Shown here: one piece after another, positions 1-6,397 of the stretch
How positions within the stretch are numbered: the stretch's first letter is position 1
How the letters are laid out: the number at the start of each line of letters is the position of its first letter
Assembly (NCBI GenBank): GCA_003599505.1
Contig: QZKO01000007.1
Location: 1-37,084, forward strand
Direction of reading: 5' to 3'
Length of the DNA: 37,084 bases
Origin: Nitrospiraceae bacterium
GTDB taxonomy: Bacteria; Nitrospirota; Thermodesulfovibrionia; UBA6902
Position numbers and translations under genes: made by a program
Notes under the pieces: generated by a model
Seen by the model: the letters and a program-made list of their open reading frames with translations, nothing else
Database searches by the model: none
Told to the model about the DNA's origin: nothing

Positions 1-251
1 CAAGCGAAGTATGGAAAATTTTAGGGGCCGTTAAAACAGAATTTGAAAGGTTTGGCGATGTCTTAAGGAAAGCACAAGAAAAGATAAAGGAAGCGGACGA
101 TGAAATAGATAAGCTTGTCGGCGTGAGAACAAGGCAGATTCAGCGAAAACTTAAGATTGTTCAGGAATTGCCGTCACAGGAATCCTTATTATATATACCT
201 GATGAAACTTCCGAAAATGAAGAAGCGGAAAACGAGGGCAGCAGTCAATAA
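1..251 (+). CDS. rmuC: DNA recombination protein RmuC, C-terminal end (5' partial)
   Basis: The reading frame is open from base 3 to a TAA at 249-251, giving about 82 residues; the gene begins outside the window. The visible part starts SEVWKILGAVKTEFERFGDVL and contains GVRTRQIQRKL, the conserved end of the RmuC family (coiled-coil plus restriction-nuclease-like core) before a variable acidic tail. RmuC proteins limit inversions and rearrangements at repeats. The tail here is rich in Glu and Asn. The next gene starts 27 bases downstream with its own ribosome site, so co-transcription is likely. The family call rests only on this C-terminal segment. Confidence 0.82.
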   Translation, partial: SEVWKILGAVKTEFERFGDVLRKAQEKIKEADDEIDKLVGVRTRQIQRKLKIVQELPSQESLLYIPDETSENEEAENEGSSQ

Positions 252-278
252 CCTTTAATTCCCTAAAAGGAGGGCATT

Positions 279-557
279 ATGGCAGAAAAATTAAGTCACG
301 AGGAGTTTGTAAAGAAGGCGATCGTGAGTCTCAGGAAAGAGGGGTACAAAGGCATTCACACTGTTTATTCGGGGTTCAACACGGCATTCAAGAAATATTT
401 TGACGGAGAAGACCCTATAAAGGTAACAAACCAGCTTTCTGCGGAAGGCAAAATAGTGATAAGACCTGTTAAAGGCGGGGTCATGCTTTACCTCCCTGAA
501 GACGCGCCGCAAATGAAAGACGCCGGGGAAGACGCATTAAAGAAGATGGGACTATAA
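279..557 (+). CDS. Conserved small protein, unknown function
   Basis: A 92-residue soluble protein with a strong ribosome site (AAAAGGAGGG) 6 bases before ATG. No signal peptide or membrane segment is seen. The order is a helical N-terminus (HEEFVKKAIVSLRKEG), a helix around GIHTVYSGFNTAFKKYF, then a short basic beta-hairpin-like part (GKIVIRPVKGGVMLYLPED). This helix-helix-hairpin order resembles a small winged helix, but that is inference and I do not recognise a named family. It follows rmuC closely and is followed by a palindromic repeat. Confidence 0.75.
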   Translation: MAEKLSHEEFVKKAIVSLRKEGYKGIHTVYSGFNTAFKKYFDGEDPIKVTNQLSAEGKIVIRPVKGGVMLYLPEDAPQMKDAGEDALKKMGL

Positions 558-573
558 AAACAGGGATTAGGGG

Positions 574-630
574 GTAGGGGCAACCCCCTGTGGTTGCCCT
601 AAATTGGGCAGGCACAGGGCCTGCCCCTAC
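574..630. repeat. Nested palindromic intergenic repeat
   Basis: The outer arms GTAGGGGCA and TGCCCCTAC are perfect inverted copies. Inside are two smaller hairpins, GGGCAACC/GGTTGCCC and GGGCAGGC/GCCTGCCC. It lies between the small unknown gene and the methyltransferase. It stays open in the methyltransferase frame and so creates a false upstream start at 590. It has the form of a mobile palindromic intergenic repeat and could act as a transcript-stabilising hairpin. Confidence 0.8.
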
Positions 631-643
631 AATTGGGGTGATT

Positions 644-1627
644 ATGCCAAACATTCTCGAACAATCGATAAAAATAAGAAGGATATGGGGGGCTTTCAGG
701 CAGGCAAGGGTGCTTCTTACCGCGAATAACTACAGGGTATTTGACTATCTGGAAAAACCGATATCCGCAGAAGCAGTCGCGAAAAAATCAAATACGGATT
801 TCAGGGCCACTACAATCCTGCTCGATGCGCTGACAGGTCTTGGTTTTATTAAAAAACAGAGTGATAAATATCTGAACACAAATCTTGCTTCCCGATTTCT
901 TGTCTCCGGAAGTCCGCATTATCAGGGTAACATAATCAGGCATGCTGAGACCTTGTGGCAGAACTGGTCAGGGCTTGATGATGCCATAAAAACAGGAAAA
1001 CCCTGTCGCAAGGCCCATGACCATGAGGCGTTTATTCTCGGCATGCACGATCTGGCGTCATTGAAAGCCGGAAAAGTTGTCAGGGCGATTGGGTTAAAAG
1101 GTGTTAAAACAGCGCTTGATCTCGGCGGAGGCCCCGGCACTTATTCAATCGAGATGGCAAAAAAGGGTGTGAAAGTAACGCTCTTTGACAGGCCGGAGAC
1201 TGTTGAAATCGCAAAAAAGGTTGTTAGTAACGCCCCCCGACCCCCTCTTAAATTAAGAGGGGGAGAAGGGGGAGTTAATTTCCTCCAGGGGGATTTCATA
1301 AATGACAACATCGGTAACGGTTACGACCTGATTTTGGCCAGTCAGATATTACACGCAAATTCTGAAAAAGATAACCTCATGCTTTTGAAGAAATGCAAAA
1401 AGGCGCTGAATAAAAACGGCAGGACAGTCATTCAGGAATTCAAAATATCAACAGACCTGACACAGCCGGCAAACAGCGCTCTCTTTTCGGTGAACATGCT
1501 TGTCAACACTGAGGGCGGGAGATGTTATTCGCCTGAGGAAATGGAAGGCTGGCTGTTGAAGATCGGGATGAAAAAAATTAAAAAGAAGTCAATTGATGAT
1601 TCGGTGTTGATCAGCGCTGCAATATAA
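644..1627 (+). CDS. SAM-dependent O-methyltransferase (dimerisation + Methyltransf_2 type)
   Basis: About 327 residues. The N-terminal 100 residues form a winged-helix dimerisation domain (YRVFDYLEKPISAEAVA, then a TILLDALTGLGF helix). The C-terminal Rossmann domain carries SAM motif I DLGGGPGT at about 159-166 and acidic motif II at LFDRPETV. This layout matches small-molecule O-methyltransferases such as the hydroxyneurosporene/caffeate type; the substrate is unknown. I chose ATG 644 over the upstream in-frame start at 590 because the extra 18 residues are encoded by the palindromic repeat at 574-630 and GGGGTG lies just before 644. Residues of about 196-211 (APRPPLKLRGGEGG) are encoded by a second palindrome (1228-1277) and look like an in-frame insertion in a surface loop. 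Confidence 0.83.
   Translation: MPNILEQSIKIRRIWGAFRQARVLLTANNYRVFDYLEKPISAEAVAKKSNTDFRATTILLDALTGLGFIKKQSDKYLNTNLASRFLVSGSPHYQGNIIRHAETLWQNWSGLDDAIKTGKPCRKAHDHEAFILGMHDLASLKAGKVVRAIGLKGVKTALDLGGGPGTYSIEMAKKGVKVTLFDRPETVEIAKKVVSNAPRPPLKLRGGEGGVNFLQGDFINDNIGNGYDLILASQILHANSEKDNLMLLKKCKKALNKNGRTVIQEFKISTDLTQPANSALFSVNMLVNTEGGRCYSPEEMEGWLLKIGMKKIKKKSIDDSVLISAAI
1228..1277. repeat. Palindromic repeat inserted inside the methyltransferase gene
   Basis: The core is a perfect 11-base inverted repeat: CCCCCTCTTAA (1241-1251), a single A, then TTAAGAGGGGG (1253-1263). Outer arms TAACGCCCCC and GGGGGAGTTA are also inverted with one mismatch. The element keeps the frame open and adds about 16 residues of low-complexity Pro/Arg/Gly sequence. 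Confidence 0.85.
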
Positions 1628-1632
1628 AAGTG

Positions 1633-1672
1633 ATTAGTTGTCAGACTAACAGCTAATCACTAATAACTAATA
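1633..1672. repeat. Intergenic hairpin repeat (CTAATCA type)
   Basis: TGATTAGTTGT and ACAGCTAATCA form an imperfect hairpin (10 of 11 paired), followed by reiterated CTAATAACTAATA up to the dgt start. It fills the gap between the methyltransferase and the dGTPase gene. A similar element built on AGCTTA units lies at about 3467-3517. Confidence 0.65.
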
Positions 1673-2701
1673 ATGACCATACGTGAGCAGACAGAAGAGA
1701 TTGAAAGAAAAATCCTCCATCCGCGTGCATGCCTGAGCTCGGAAAGCAGGGGCAGGCTGAGGAAAGAGAAGGAAGACGACCTGCGGACATGCTTTCAGCG
1801 CGACAGGGACAGGATCATCCACTCAAAGGCCTTCAGGAGACTGAAGCACAAGACCCAGGTATTCCTTGCGCCAAAAGGAGACCACTACAGGACGAGGCTG
1901 ACCCATACGCTTGAGGTCTCGCAGATTGCAAGGACCATCGCCCGGGCGTTAAGGCTTAATGAAGACCTGACAGAGGCGATCTCGCTCGGTCACGATCTGG
2001 GACACACGCCGTTTGGTCATGCCGGAGAGGACATTTTGCGCGAGATTTATCCGGGAGGGTTTAAGCATTATGAGCAGAGCCTGCGGGTAGTGGACGTGCT
2101 CGAGAGAAACGGTCAGGGGTTGAATCTGACTCATGAAGTAAGGGAAGGTATCGTAAAGCATTCAAAAGGCAAGGGCGAAATCTTTTCTTCCCGCGTCCGC
2201 AGCGAAACTCTGGAGGGGCAGATCGTAAGGGTATCGGATGTGATCGCCTACGTTAACCATGATCTCGACGACTCTCTCCGCGCCGGCGTCCTTAAACGCT
2301 CAGGGCTGCCCATAGAGTTTTTCAAGGTCGGCGAGACGAACGCAAAAAGGATCGACGCGATGGTCAGAGATGTAATATCCGCTTCCACGACGACCGGCAT
2401 GAAGGAAGTTATCATGAGTGATTCCATGAAAGATATCACTTATTCCCTGAGAGATTTTCTCTATAAAAATGTATATGAAAGCGAAATCTCGAAGAAAGAA
2501 TTTAAAAAGGCGCGCAAGATACTTCTGGACCTTTATAATTACTATATAGAACATACCGACGAATTGTTTAAGGAATTCCCGAAGGAATCGGCAGAGAAAA
2601 AAAACAGGCTGGTCTGCGACTTTATTGCGGGGATGACGGACGGGTTTGCGCTCATTATGTATGAAAAGCTTTTCCTTCCCCAGCCCTGGGTGATATTATA
2701 A
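1673..2701 (+). CDS. dgt: Deoxyguanosinetriphosphate triphosphohydrolase-like protein (HD domain)
   Basis: A 342-residue HD-superfamily hydrolase expected to cleave dGTP (or other dNTPs) to the deoxynucleoside and triphosphate, controlling dNTP pools. Metal-ligand motifs are clear: RLTHTLEV (His78), [11 protein letters not shown] (HD at 107-108, further His at 111 and 116), and a later YVNHDLDD segment. The N-terminus ([24 protein letters not shown]) and the length fit the short dGTPase-like group found in most non-enteric bacteria. The start at 1673 matches the family's usual N-terminus, though the ribosome site is poor because the upstream bases belong to a repeat. True substrate specificity cannot be read from sequence. 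Confidence 0.93.
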   Translation: MTIREQTEEIERKILHPRACLSSESRGRLRKEKEDDLRTCFQRDRDRIIHSKAFRRLKHKTQVFLAPKGDHYRTRLTHTLEVSQIARTIARALRLNEDLTEAISLGHDLGHTPFGHAGEDILREIYPGGFKHYEQSLRVVDVLERNGQGLNLTHEVREGIVKHSKGKGEIFSSRVRSETLEGQIVRVSDVIAYVNHDLDDSLRAGVLKRSGLPIEFFKVGETNAKRIDAMVRDVISASTTTGMKEVIMSDSMKDITYSLRDFLYKNVYESEISKKEFKKARKILLDLYNYYIEHTDELFKEFPKESAEKKNRLVCDFIAGMTDGFALIMYEKLFLPQPWVIL

Positions 2702-2787
2702 TGGATTTTTGGGAGATGCCCCTGATTCAAATAATTCATTTGCATAAATTATCAGAATAAAATATAATTTTCAGTAACCTGTTTGCC

Positions 2788-2816
2788 TTGACAAGGGTGA
2801 TATCTCCTTTTATAAT
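2788..2816 (+). promoter_or_regulatory. Consensus sigma-70 promoter for the ihfA-like gene
   Basis: TTGACA (2788-2793) and TATAAT (2811-2816) are both perfect consensus hexamers separated by 17 bases. They lie 25 bases before the ATG of the IHF-alpha gene, whose ribosome site is AGGGGG. Transcription would begin near 2823, giving a very short leader. Confidence 0.9.
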
Positions 2817-2841
2817 TTAAGAAAATCTACAGGGGGTTATT

Positions 2842-3120
2842 ATGACAAAGGCGGATTTAGCTGACAAGCTGTACGAAAAGATCGGTCTTCCCAAAAAGGA
2901 AGCGACTGCGATTGTTGAGACTCTTTTTGAATCAATGAAAGGCATTCTGGCGGATGGCGAATCTTTAAAAATAACCGGATTCGGGACCTTCCTTGTAAGA
3001 AAAAAAGGTTCACGCAGGGGGAGAAACCCGAAAACAGGCACTGAACTCGAAATCGAGCAGAGACGTGTAGTAACCTTTAAACCCAGCTTACAGTTTAAAG
3101 ATCTTGTTGAAAAGGTATAA
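2842..3120 (+). CDS. ihfA: Integration host factor, alpha-type subunit (HU/IHF family)
   Basis: A 92-residue histone-like DNA-bending protein. The order is two N-terminal dimerisation helices (MTKADLADKLYEKIG, EATAIVETLFESMKG), the core strand GFGTFLVRKKG, the DNA-gripping arm with RNPKTG at its tip, and a C-terminal helix ending QFKDLVEKV. The N-terminus and RGRNPKTG arm fit IHF-alpha better than HU, but separating these paralogues by eye is uncertain. It has a perfect sigma-70 promoter and a MerR gene 6 bases downstream. The ihfA-merR-tRNA-Pro order resembles an arrangement known from deltaproteobacteria. Confidence 0.9.
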   Translation: MTKADLADKLYEKIGLPKKEATAIVETLFESMKGILADGESLKITGFGTFLVRKKGSRRGRNPKTGTELEIEQRRVVTFKPSLQFKDLVEKV

Positions 3121-3126
3121 TACCCC

Positions 3127-3468
3127 ATGGGAGCTTCATCCCGGAAGAACCTAAGCTCCGACAGACTCTTTTACAAAATCGGGGAAATCAGTGAGATAGC
3201 GGAGCTGGAGCCTTATGTGCTGAGATACTGGGAGACCGAGTTTCCTTTCCTGAAGCCCAGGAAAAACAGGACAGGGCAGAGAGTATATACACGGAAGGAC
3301 CTTGAGACAATCCTTCAGATAAAAAATCTTCTCTACAGGGAAAAATACACAATCGCCGGCGTCAGGAATAAATTCGGCGAGAGCATTCCGAAAAAAAGCA
3401 GTGTTTCAATTCAGACGATTCACGATGTAAGGCGCAAGCTGAAGGAAATACTGAACATATTAAAATAG
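3127..3468 (+). CDS. MerR-family transcriptional regulator
   Basis: 113 residues. The MerR winged helix-turn-helix spans about residues 15-85: FYKIGEISEIAELEPYVLRYWETEF, then the wing with RTGQRVYTRKDLETI. The C-terminal 30 residues (SIQTIHDVRRKLKEILNILK) form a short dimerisation helix. There are no Cys ligands of the metal-sensing MerR types and no effector domain, so it belongs to the short MerR group commonly found next to ihfA. It starts 6 bases after ihfA and is surely co-transcribed. Its target is unknown. Confidence 0.88.
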   Translation: MGASSRKNLSSDRLFYKIGEISEIAELEPYVLRYWETEFPFLKPRKNRTGQRVYTRKDLETILQIKNLLYREKYTIAGVRNKFGESIPKKSSVSIQTIHDVRRKLKEILNILK

Positions 3469-3517
3469 CTATAAGCTTTTCGGCTAACAGCTTACGGCTT
3501 ACAGCTTATCGCTTAAA
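3467..3517. repeat. AGCTTA-type reiterated intergenic repeat
   Basis: Several near-copies of AGCTTA/AGCTATAAGC lie between the merR stop and the tRNA, with ends that can pair (GCTATAAGCT with AGCTTATCGC). It is the same style of low-complexity intergenic filler as the element at 1633-1672. Confidence 0.55.
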
Positions 3518-3523
3518 AATGTA

Positions 3524-3602
3524 CGGGGCGTAGCGCAGTCTGGTTTAGCGCACTCGCTTGGGGTGCGAGAGGTCGGCCGTTCGAATCGGCTCGCCCCGAC
3601 CA
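3524..3602 (+). tRNA. tRNA-Pro (anticodon GGG)
   Basis: A full cloverleaf can be drawn. The acceptor arm CGGGGCG pairs with CGCCCCG (3592-3598). The D-arm is GCGC...GCGC. The anticodon stem CTCGC/GCGAG encloses the loop TTGGGGT with anticodon GGG. The T-arm is GGCCG-TTCGAAT-CGGCT. Discriminator A is followed by an encoded CCA (3600-3602). The length is 79 bases. It reads CCC and CCU codons. Confidence 0.96.
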
Positions 3603-3631
3603 TTTTTCCCCTCTCCAGGCGGTTTCAGATT

Positions 3632-4321
3632 TTATCCTCTCTTTGATTTATAGAGCGCGATTATTTTTTTTGCTGTTAGCGGGAAAATCCCCAGGAGGGC
3701 AAAGGAAACAATTAATCCCGGTGAAAGTATTCCCTTCAGCGAATCTATCTTTGCCAGTTCTTTACCGGCATTTACATATACAATCGTTCCGGCGAGCATT
3801 CCGATCTGTGAAACCCAGTAAAAGGTGATGAGCCGCATCTTCGTAACGCCCATCGCAAGATTGATAAGCCAGAATGGGAATACCGGGATCAGGCGGAGCG
3901 TGAAGAGATAAAAGGCACCTTCCTTTTCAATGCCCTCGTTGAGCTTCGCTGTCCTGTCCCCGAATTTCCCCTGCACCCAGTCGCGCAGCAGGAAGCGGGA
4001 GACAAAACATGCCAGCGTAGCGCCGATGGTACTGGCAAAAGATACAATTACCGTACCTGTAGCAAGACCGAAGAGCGCCCCTGCTGCGATGGTCAGCACT
4101 GCCGCGCCGGGCAACGACAGCGCGGTGGAAAGGATATAGACTGCCATGTAGCCCGCTATTACAGTGACTCGGTGTTCAACGTACAGCGATAAGAAATTCT
4201 GTTGTGATTCTTTTATGTAGGCAAGCGTCAGGTACTGGCCAAAGTTAAATACTTTGAAAGCGACGATGGCGCCGCCAAGGACAATGACCATCACAATTTT
4301 TTTCAGGATATTATTCTTCAT
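3632..4321 (-). CDS. TVP38/TMEM64-family inner-membrane protein (VTT domain)
   Basis: A 229-residue multi-pass membrane protein with an N-terminal segment (IVMVIVLGGAIVAFKVF), the VTT/SNARE-associated core with GAALFGLATGTVIVSFASTIG, and the typical FYLFTLRLIPVFPFWLINLAMG stretch. A last membrane helix precedes a basic tail. VTT (DedA-like) proteins are linked to lipid handling and envelope homeostasis, without a firm reaction. The start has AAGGTGG 5 bases upstream. It is the last gene of the long minus-strand run and ends about 30 bases from the convergent tRNA-Pro. Confidence 0.88.
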   Translation of the reverse strand: MKNNILKKIVMVIVLGGAIVAFKVFNFGQYLTLAYIKESQQNFLSLYVEHRVTVIAGYMAVYILSTALSLPGAAVLTIAAGALFGLATGTVIVSFASTIGATLACFVSRFLLRDWVQGKFGDRTAKLNEGIEKEGAFYLFTLRLIPVFPFWLINLAMGVTKMRLITFYWVSQIGMLAGTIVYVNAGKELAKIDSLKGILSPGLIVSFALLGIFPLTAKKIIALYKSKRG

Positions 4322-4415
4322 ACGACCACCTTATGTCAGCAGCATCCGTTCTGATTACTGTTGTCTTGTTCGCGGGCAGCAGTCGTGCCGCCTTGCAACT
4401 CAATATCCCTTCACA

Positions 4416-5111
4416 TCATAAATGGCTTATCTCATCCTTTTTCTCTTCACACCGGACTTTCTTTTCAAGATACTCCTTTGCCAGGTCCCTTCCTCCAAGT
4501 CCAAAGGAGACGGCGAGCGCAAGGACAATCCCGCCGAAGATTATCGCGAAGGCGATGACTATCGTCCCTTTGCCGATGCCGAGCTGTTCGAGCGCCATTG
4601 TCGCGGAAAGTATCAGTATTAAATACTTAACAGACTTCCCGATGAGATTGGAGAATCTGACGCCCGCGTTTACCGACGCGATCAAAGCCGCCCTGCCGAA
4701 GAAGTTGCCCAGCAGATATCCGAACAGGAGTATTAAGCCGGCAACGAATATATTCGGGAGATAAAGAAGGAATCTCTCGAGAAGCCTTTCGACCGTCGGA
4801 ATCTGAAGGGCGCTCATTGAAATACCCGCAAATATAACGATGGTAATCCATCCGATAACCCTTGAAAGCAGGGAGGAAAAGGGTTCGGTTACGCCCCCTT
4901 TTTTCAGCAGTTCAATAACGCCGGACCTCTCCGAGACCCTATCAAGGCCGATTACCCTGAAGAATCTGGACAATAAACCCTTCAGAAGAAATCCGAGCAC
5001 AAAGCCCACAATTAAAATAAACATGGAAGTCAGAAAGCTCGGAAGGAACTGGATAACTTTCTCATAAAATTTCTGAAAAGGCTCTGTTATCGCCACCTCG
5101 TACACATTCAT
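4416..5111 (-). CDS. Mechanosensitive-channel-like membrane protein (conserved TM-helix repeats)
   Basis: 231 residues with at least four membrane helices. The pattern FLTSMFILIVGFVLGFLLKGLLSR is echoed by FVAGLILLFGYLLGNFFGRAALI, the repeated conserved TM helix found in MscS-related proteins. The last helix (GTIVIAFAIIFGGIVLALAVSFGLGGRDLAKEYLEKK) resembles the pore helix and beta-domain entry of MscS, but the cytoplasmic MscS beta domain is missing. It is probably a small MscS-like or accessory membrane protein. Its place in a trehalose/solute operon fits an osmotic role, which is inference. Confidence 0.75.
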   Translation of the reverse strand: MNVYEVAITEPFQKFYEKVIQFLPSFLTSMFILIVGFVLGFLLKGLLSRFFRVIGLDRVSERSGVIELLKKGGVTEPFSSLLSRVIGWITIVIFAGISMSALQIPTVERLLERFLLYLPNIFVAGLILLFGYLLGNFFGRAALIASVNAGVRFSNLIGKSVKYLILILSATMALEQLGIGKGTIVIAFAIIFGGIVLALAVSFGLGGRDLAKEYLEKKVRCEEKKDEISHL

Positions 5112-5137
5112 GTCAAATGCCTCCTTTCATTTTTATG

Positions 5138-6397
5138 CTAATCCCATCTCTCAAGAAGAAAGACTTTCTTCTCCTCAAATACCCTGCACAACCGCTCAAT
5201 CTTCTCCTCAACCTCCCGCGCGTCGCTGCTCCATGTCTCTATCACAAATGACGCGGTCCTGCCTATGTAAAGCGGGGTCAGCGATTTCAGGAGGTGCTCC
5301 CTGTTCATTATCTTTTTATGCGCCGCTGTCGCAAAGCTGTACATGATCTCAACCCAAACTTCTTCGGGCATATTGAATTCCTCCTTTTTCAGGTCCCCCG
5401 CTTTATCCAGAAAAGCGATTGTTCCCGGGGGGAGGAATTCTTTCCAGATGCCCCTCAATTCCCTGACCCCGAGTCTGAATCTTTCCAGCATCCTGTCGAG
5501 GTTTACGGATACAGGCTCAAGCCCTACCGCGTATTGAAAACCGAAGGCCGGCACCGGCCCGGACGCGTTTATTCCCCTCCATACATGCGTGTATGTTTCC
5601 ATAAGGTCGAACGTCGAGCTTGCAACCTGAAACAGCATCGCGCTCAAATCAGCGCCCGGGTCTTTCGGGTCATGTATCTTCGCGCCGAGGAAGGACTGGC
5701 AGATTTTAAAACCGTTTGCAATCGCCGTGGTCGTCATCCAGATGTCAATACCGAACCTTGCGACGTCTGTCTCCCAGACGTCTTTGGTCAGGTAAAATTT
5801 CGCAAGCCTGCCTGAAAAACCGAAATCTCCGCCGATAGGCTGCCGTATCCGCTTTCCGTATAACGCCCGTGTCAGCGGATAGACAATGCTGTTGGTTATC
5901 GTCCCGTCATACTTGTGCCTGTGATAAAGAGGCGCGACATAATCAAATCCGCCTTCAAGGACCGGTTTCAGGAGAAGCTCGATCCATTCCGGCGTAATAC
6001 TCCTCAGGTCCGAATCGACAACAGCGCACGCCTTTACGTTCAGCGCGTCCGCTATTTCAAATATCGCCCTGAAAGCGCTGCCTTTCCCCGGTATGCCGTG
6101 ATACGGCATTGTCAATTTGAATAAAGGCGACACCCTGTGGTGAAGAAGCACGGACTGGAAGTCTTCGATGGCGGTATTCCGGACAATGTCCATTGTGCCG
6201 TCGGTCGAGCCGCCGTCTGAATTGACGAGCACACACTTTTTATCAGGGAAATATTTTGCAAAACCGGCCTGCACCGCCCTTACGACATGTCCGATGGTCC
6301 CGGCGTTGTTGTAACTGGGGATGCCGACGAGGATATCGGCCTCCCTGATTTCATCAATGCGCGTCTGGACGTCTTTCCTGAAGACAGAGTTTGCCAT
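5138..6397 (-). CDS. Glycosyltransferase, glycerate-solute type (possible glucosyl/mannosylglycerate synthase)
   Basis: 419 residues from ATG 6397. The alternative GTG at 6400 adds one residue, and the start overlaps the treY stop, so translation is coupled. It has a GT-A fold: ILVGIPSYNNAGTIGHVV at the N-terminus, NSDGGSTDGT at about 59-68, metal-binding DSD at 128-130, and an acceptor-side block PIGGDFGFSG followed by RFGIDIWMTT. That last block resembles the GGELLM...DWGID block of mannosylglycerate synthase (GT78). A second glucosylglycerate-type enzyme is therefore plausible, using an NDP-sugar and D-glycerate or a related acceptor. Its neighbours make trehalose, and gpgS and glycerate kinase lie elsewhere in the window. 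The exact product is unproven. Confidence 0.72.
   Translation of the reverse strand: MANSVFRKDVQTRIDEIREADILVGIPSYNNAGTIGHVVRAVQAGFAKYFPDKKCVLVNSDGGSTDGTMDIVRNTAIEDFQSVLLHHRVSPLFKLTMPYHGIPGKGSAFRAIFEIADALNVKACAVVDSDLRSITPEWIELLLKPVLEGGFDYVAPLYHRHKYDGTITNSIVYPLTRALYGKRIRQPIGGDFGFSGRLAKFYLTKDVWETDVARFGIDIWMTTTAIANGFKICQSFLGAKIHDPKDPGADLSAMLFQVASSTFDLMETYTHVWRGINASGPVPAFGFQYAVGLEPVSVNLDRMLERFRLGVRELRGIWKEFLPPGTIAFLDKAGDLKKEEFNMPEEVWVEIMYSFATAAHKKIMNREHLLKSLTPLYIGRTASFVIETWSSDAREVEEKIERLCRVFEEKKVFLLERWD

Noticed and set aside
590-643. Upstream start of the O-methyltransferase
   Set aside because: The extra codons fall in the palindromic repeat at 574-630; ATG 644 has a ribosome site and family-like N-terminus.
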